Source: Brugia malayi (taxonomy: Eukaryota > Nematoda > Chromadorea > Rhabditida > Onchocercidae). Taken from it: DNA of 64,000 nucleotides. The DNA lies in the NCBI RefSeq assembly GCF_000002995.4, contig NW_025062477.1, positions 6,110,649-6,174,648 of the forward strand, in the 5' to 3' direction. A model generated the notes under the pieces. It saw only the letters and a program-made list of their open reading frames with translations, was not told the origin of the DNA and ran no database searches. Made by a program: the position numbers and the translations under genes. Positions within the stretch are counted from its first letter, which is position 1. The number at the start of each line of letters is the position of its first letter. Of the stretch, positions 61,801-64,000 are shown piece after piece.

Positions 61801-64000
61801 ATGAAGGACACTGTAGAGAGGACTTTTAGATGGTAACCATGTGCGTAATGCAATCATGCCTTGTGCTTTAATTTCATAAACAGTTGTTACTGTTTTAGGA
61901 TAAAAATCGACAAACGGTAAGGCGAACGATATTGTCACATTTTCGCCCACAATAGCAGCTAAATGATTTTCCGCAGATACTGAAGAACTAAAATTGTAAA
62001 ACACTTTTTTTCCGAAAAGCACCCAAAAAATAGGAAAAACACTTTTTTTCCGAAAAGCACCCAAAAAGTATTGATTTACCTGGCATCAATCCAGTTATGT
62101 TCATTCAACAGTAATGTAAGTTCAAAACTATCCATAACATTAATTTCGAATTCCCATGTGTATGGAACGAATTTAAACAAATCCATAAGTGAATTTGAAG
62201 TCCATTCATTGATCAAATCCTAGGAAAAAATAAGCAAATCTAACTGAACATCTGCTCCGCATAATAAATTCAGAAATAGAAACTTGGATCCTTAAAGTTT
62301 TTCTTGCAAAAATTAAAATGGAAAAAAGGAATTTCCAGAAAGTTTTAAAAATTCAAAAGTTACAAATTTCAGAAAATTCATTTTCAAGAAAATATACGGC
62401 AAAGAAGTGCTTATGATCCCACACGATCCAAGTGCTTGCTTTATTAATTTTAATAGCACATTTCCACATTTGATGTCCATTGAAAATGCGTGGATAATGC
62501 ACATTAAGTGTTAAACGCAAGGTTTCACATTGGAAAAATTTTGGATATGCAAGAGAAGTGGACGATTCAACGAATAAAAGACAGCAACGAAGGACAGTCT
62601 CATAGCCTTTCTCTGTTGTCACCCAAGGCATTTTCAGCTGGAATGTGTAACAATGAGTTATTTTTAATTCTGTAACCAAATTTTTATATTTTAAAATACT
62701 GCAATTCATATGATTTGAAACTAAAATTATTAAAGCAATTACATCAACAGAAGAGCCTTGTTTAACACGTAAATGTAAAGCATTCAGTTCGTCCCCTCTC
62801 ATAAACCATATATCAACTGCTGCATCATTCCACAATGAAATTCTCATATCATGTGATAACAGAATTCGTCGCTCGCCTTCTTTTGGCATTACTCTGAAAT
62901 CTAGAACTCACTAGCAAAGTTATTATTCCAAGCAAAAAAAAAAAAAAAATATGCAAAATGGGTAAGAACCAGAAATTGTGAAGTAAAATTTTGTGTTCCA
63001 AAAATTATAAAGAGTATAAAGTAATAAAAATATTTACTGTGACAAGAAAAAAATAACATAACTATAAACATACATTACTTCCGAATTACGATATTCTGGT
63101 GGAAAGAAAAAATCGTAGAGCAGAGCACGTTGCGCATCAGCCCAAGGACCATATGAAAACACGGTGTTTTTATCGAATCGCCATACGGATTCCCAAATTG
63201 GAAGATCTTCAGTCATTGATTGTTGACCTTCTTTCACAACACCTTGAAATGCATTAGCTAGATAACACCATAAAAGTATCAAGAATAACGTAAAAGTGTT
63301 TAACAGATTTCAATTCATCAATTGTAATTTTGCTATCATTGAATTTCAAAGACGAATACTACGAGCCGCATTGCAAATTTTTATTACAGTTCTGTAATTT
63401 TAAAATCAACTTATCAAAGCGATATTTTTTCACTAGTTTATTTGCAAAGTTCAAAATGATAAATTTTGTTAAAACTGCGAATTTCACACTGTCATAGATT
63501 GGCTATAAAAGATATTAAAAAGTAAAGAGAATATGAAAAAATGTACCGAGAATAGATTGACTGTAGAAGAAATTAAGATGCGCCGTTTGAACAATTGCGA
63601 AGCCATCACCCATTGTTCTAGGTGGTGGATCACATCGACTATTAGAACTCGTCGATCTTTTTTCTAAGAATTGACTACATTGTACCAGTGTAACACGAAC
63701 GTTTTCCATGCCACCAATTATGCTAAGTAACGCCACATCATCACCTCTGCCATACTCCTTCAGTGAAACTTCTGCTAAAGTAACTTTTACCGTTCAGAAA
63801 TTTGAAAAAAAAAAAAGAAAAAAACCAAAGATACATTGGCTATTACAAGAAAATATAATCTTAAGTGAAGGACTGGAAAACTTGATTTCCTCCAGATATA
63901 TTTAAGAGTACATTTTATACAATCTTTTTTGATTGAAAAGCATTTCTTCGTATCATTTGCTGCATATTTAATTACCACATTGACACAATATAAATTAAAG
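40900..64000 (-). CDS. lpd-3: Bridge-like lipid transfer protein BLTP1 (KIAA1109/Tweek/LPD-3), 5' end beyond window
   Basis: Some forty small exons on the minus strand encode most of a giant protein, 5' end off the right edge. BLTP1 forms a long hydrophobic groove that moves phospholipid in bulk from the ER to the plasma membrane; C. elegans LPD-3 is the relative. Recognisable segments, N to C: GGMENVRVTLVQCS (63700), KNTVFSYGPWADAQRALLYD with FFFPPEYR (63150), ERRILLSHDMRISLWNDAA (62860), FITPLALEVTQRIME (56800), SAHLQQRQNVVVLNFELLIS (51290), the LTTDLLNQILFAEQ-type segment near 50600, KMLKSTRRSSLATTHVSTPL (48890), a basic coiled stretch RRTLRKLESARFRQFRKSI (47270), ADCLLKLPSLTLMAS (45320), and the C-terminal FSA_C region to IFDHRTTIPKALQRGLLDP. 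Stop TAA at 40900-40902. The final exon is 41034-40900. The N-terminal membrane anchor and chorein-like start are not in the window. Family match is firm across the span; individual exon edges were not all fixed. Confidence 0.9.
50024..50046. repeat. AT dinucleotide microsatellite in a BLTP1 intron
   Basis: About 23 bases of alternating A and T just next to an exon edge (acceptor side of the exon ending near 50017 on the minus strand). Confidence 0.85.
56889..57119 (+). other. Antisense 76-codon open frame within a BLTP1 intron
   Basis: The frame opens after TAG at 56886 and runs to TGA at 57117-57119. A cis-like acceptor GCCATTTCAG ends at 56907, after which the frame reads LEEFRFKLYDIFRIIESSLA, then QTDDLTIATILANRLRN, then LLEMSLLRAYVALCF. 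It lies wholly inside the 490-base BLTP1 intron 57313-56824, whose flanking exons join in phase without it. There is no early ATG, so if real it would be the last exon of a plus-strand gene or a gene relic. Family not recognised. Open frames of this length do arise by chance here, so confidence is low. Confidence 0.25.
61998..62067. repeat. 38-base direct tandem duplication in a BLTP1 intron
   Basis: The unit AACACTTTTTTTCCGAAAAG plus GCACCCAAAAA occurs at about 61999-62029 and again 38 bases later at 62037-62067, almost identical. It sits directly upstream (minus strand) of the acceptor for the exon beginning SSVSAENHL near 61988, so it contributes to the intron's 3' part. Confidence 0.85.

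Overview
The window is eukaryotic, AT-rich DNA from a nematode, most likely a clade III (spirurid or filarial) worm. Genes are split into many short exons separated by AT-rich introns with GT..AG ends. Two genes have a TTTGCAG- or TTTTACAG-type acceptor 1 to 6 bases before the start ATG, the usual look of spliced-leader trans-splicing. The families match nematode and insect relatives. The species assignment is inference; no species-specific marker, rRNA, tRNA or spliced-leader RNA gene was found, and I saw no bacterial (for example Wolbachia) insert.

Layout, left to right. 1-663 (-): 5' end of an unrecognised gene running off the left edge. 1768-7472 (-): DDX54/Dbp10-type DEAD-box RNA helicase, head to head with 7995-9008 (+): SRP19. 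10076-17241 (-): a seven-exon Src-family tyrosine kinase of Src42A type with a 3.4-kb first intron. 18133-19273 (-): ribosome biogenesis factor RSL24D1/Rlp24. 20352-26495 (+): an unrecognised, Arg/Ser-rich, apparently disordered protein with two possible C-terminal ends. 27175-28592 (+): YRDC/Sua5 threonylcarbamoyl-AMP synthase, converging tail to tail with 28785-30594 (-): a Rab32/38 (GLO-1) type GTPase. 32479-36156 (+): nine-exon TauE/SafE-family membrane transporter. 38143-40128 (+): a CEP43/FOP-like LisH centrosomal protein. 40900 to beyond 64000 (-): most of a giant bridge-like lipid transfer protein, BLTP1 (KIAA1109/Tweek/LPD-3), filling the right third.

The genes are a typical mixed eukaryotic neighbourhood rather than a single pathway. 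There is a loose translation theme on the left (DDX54, RSL24D1, SRP19, YRDC) and a membrane and organelle theme on the right (Rab32-type GTPase, TauE/SafE transporter, CEP43-like, BLTP1). No operon is demonstrable. Spacers hold microsatellites (AT, CA, AAT) and long poly-T/A runs but no recognisable transposon.

The least explained items are the Arg/Ser-rich gene with alternative ends, a 76-codon open frame lying antisense in a BLTP1 intron, the left-edge gene, and the nematode CEP43-like and TauE/SafE genes. I did not find a clearly novel multi-gene system. Exon boundaries were read by eye from frame continuity and splice dinucleotides; where phases and lengths were checked I say so.
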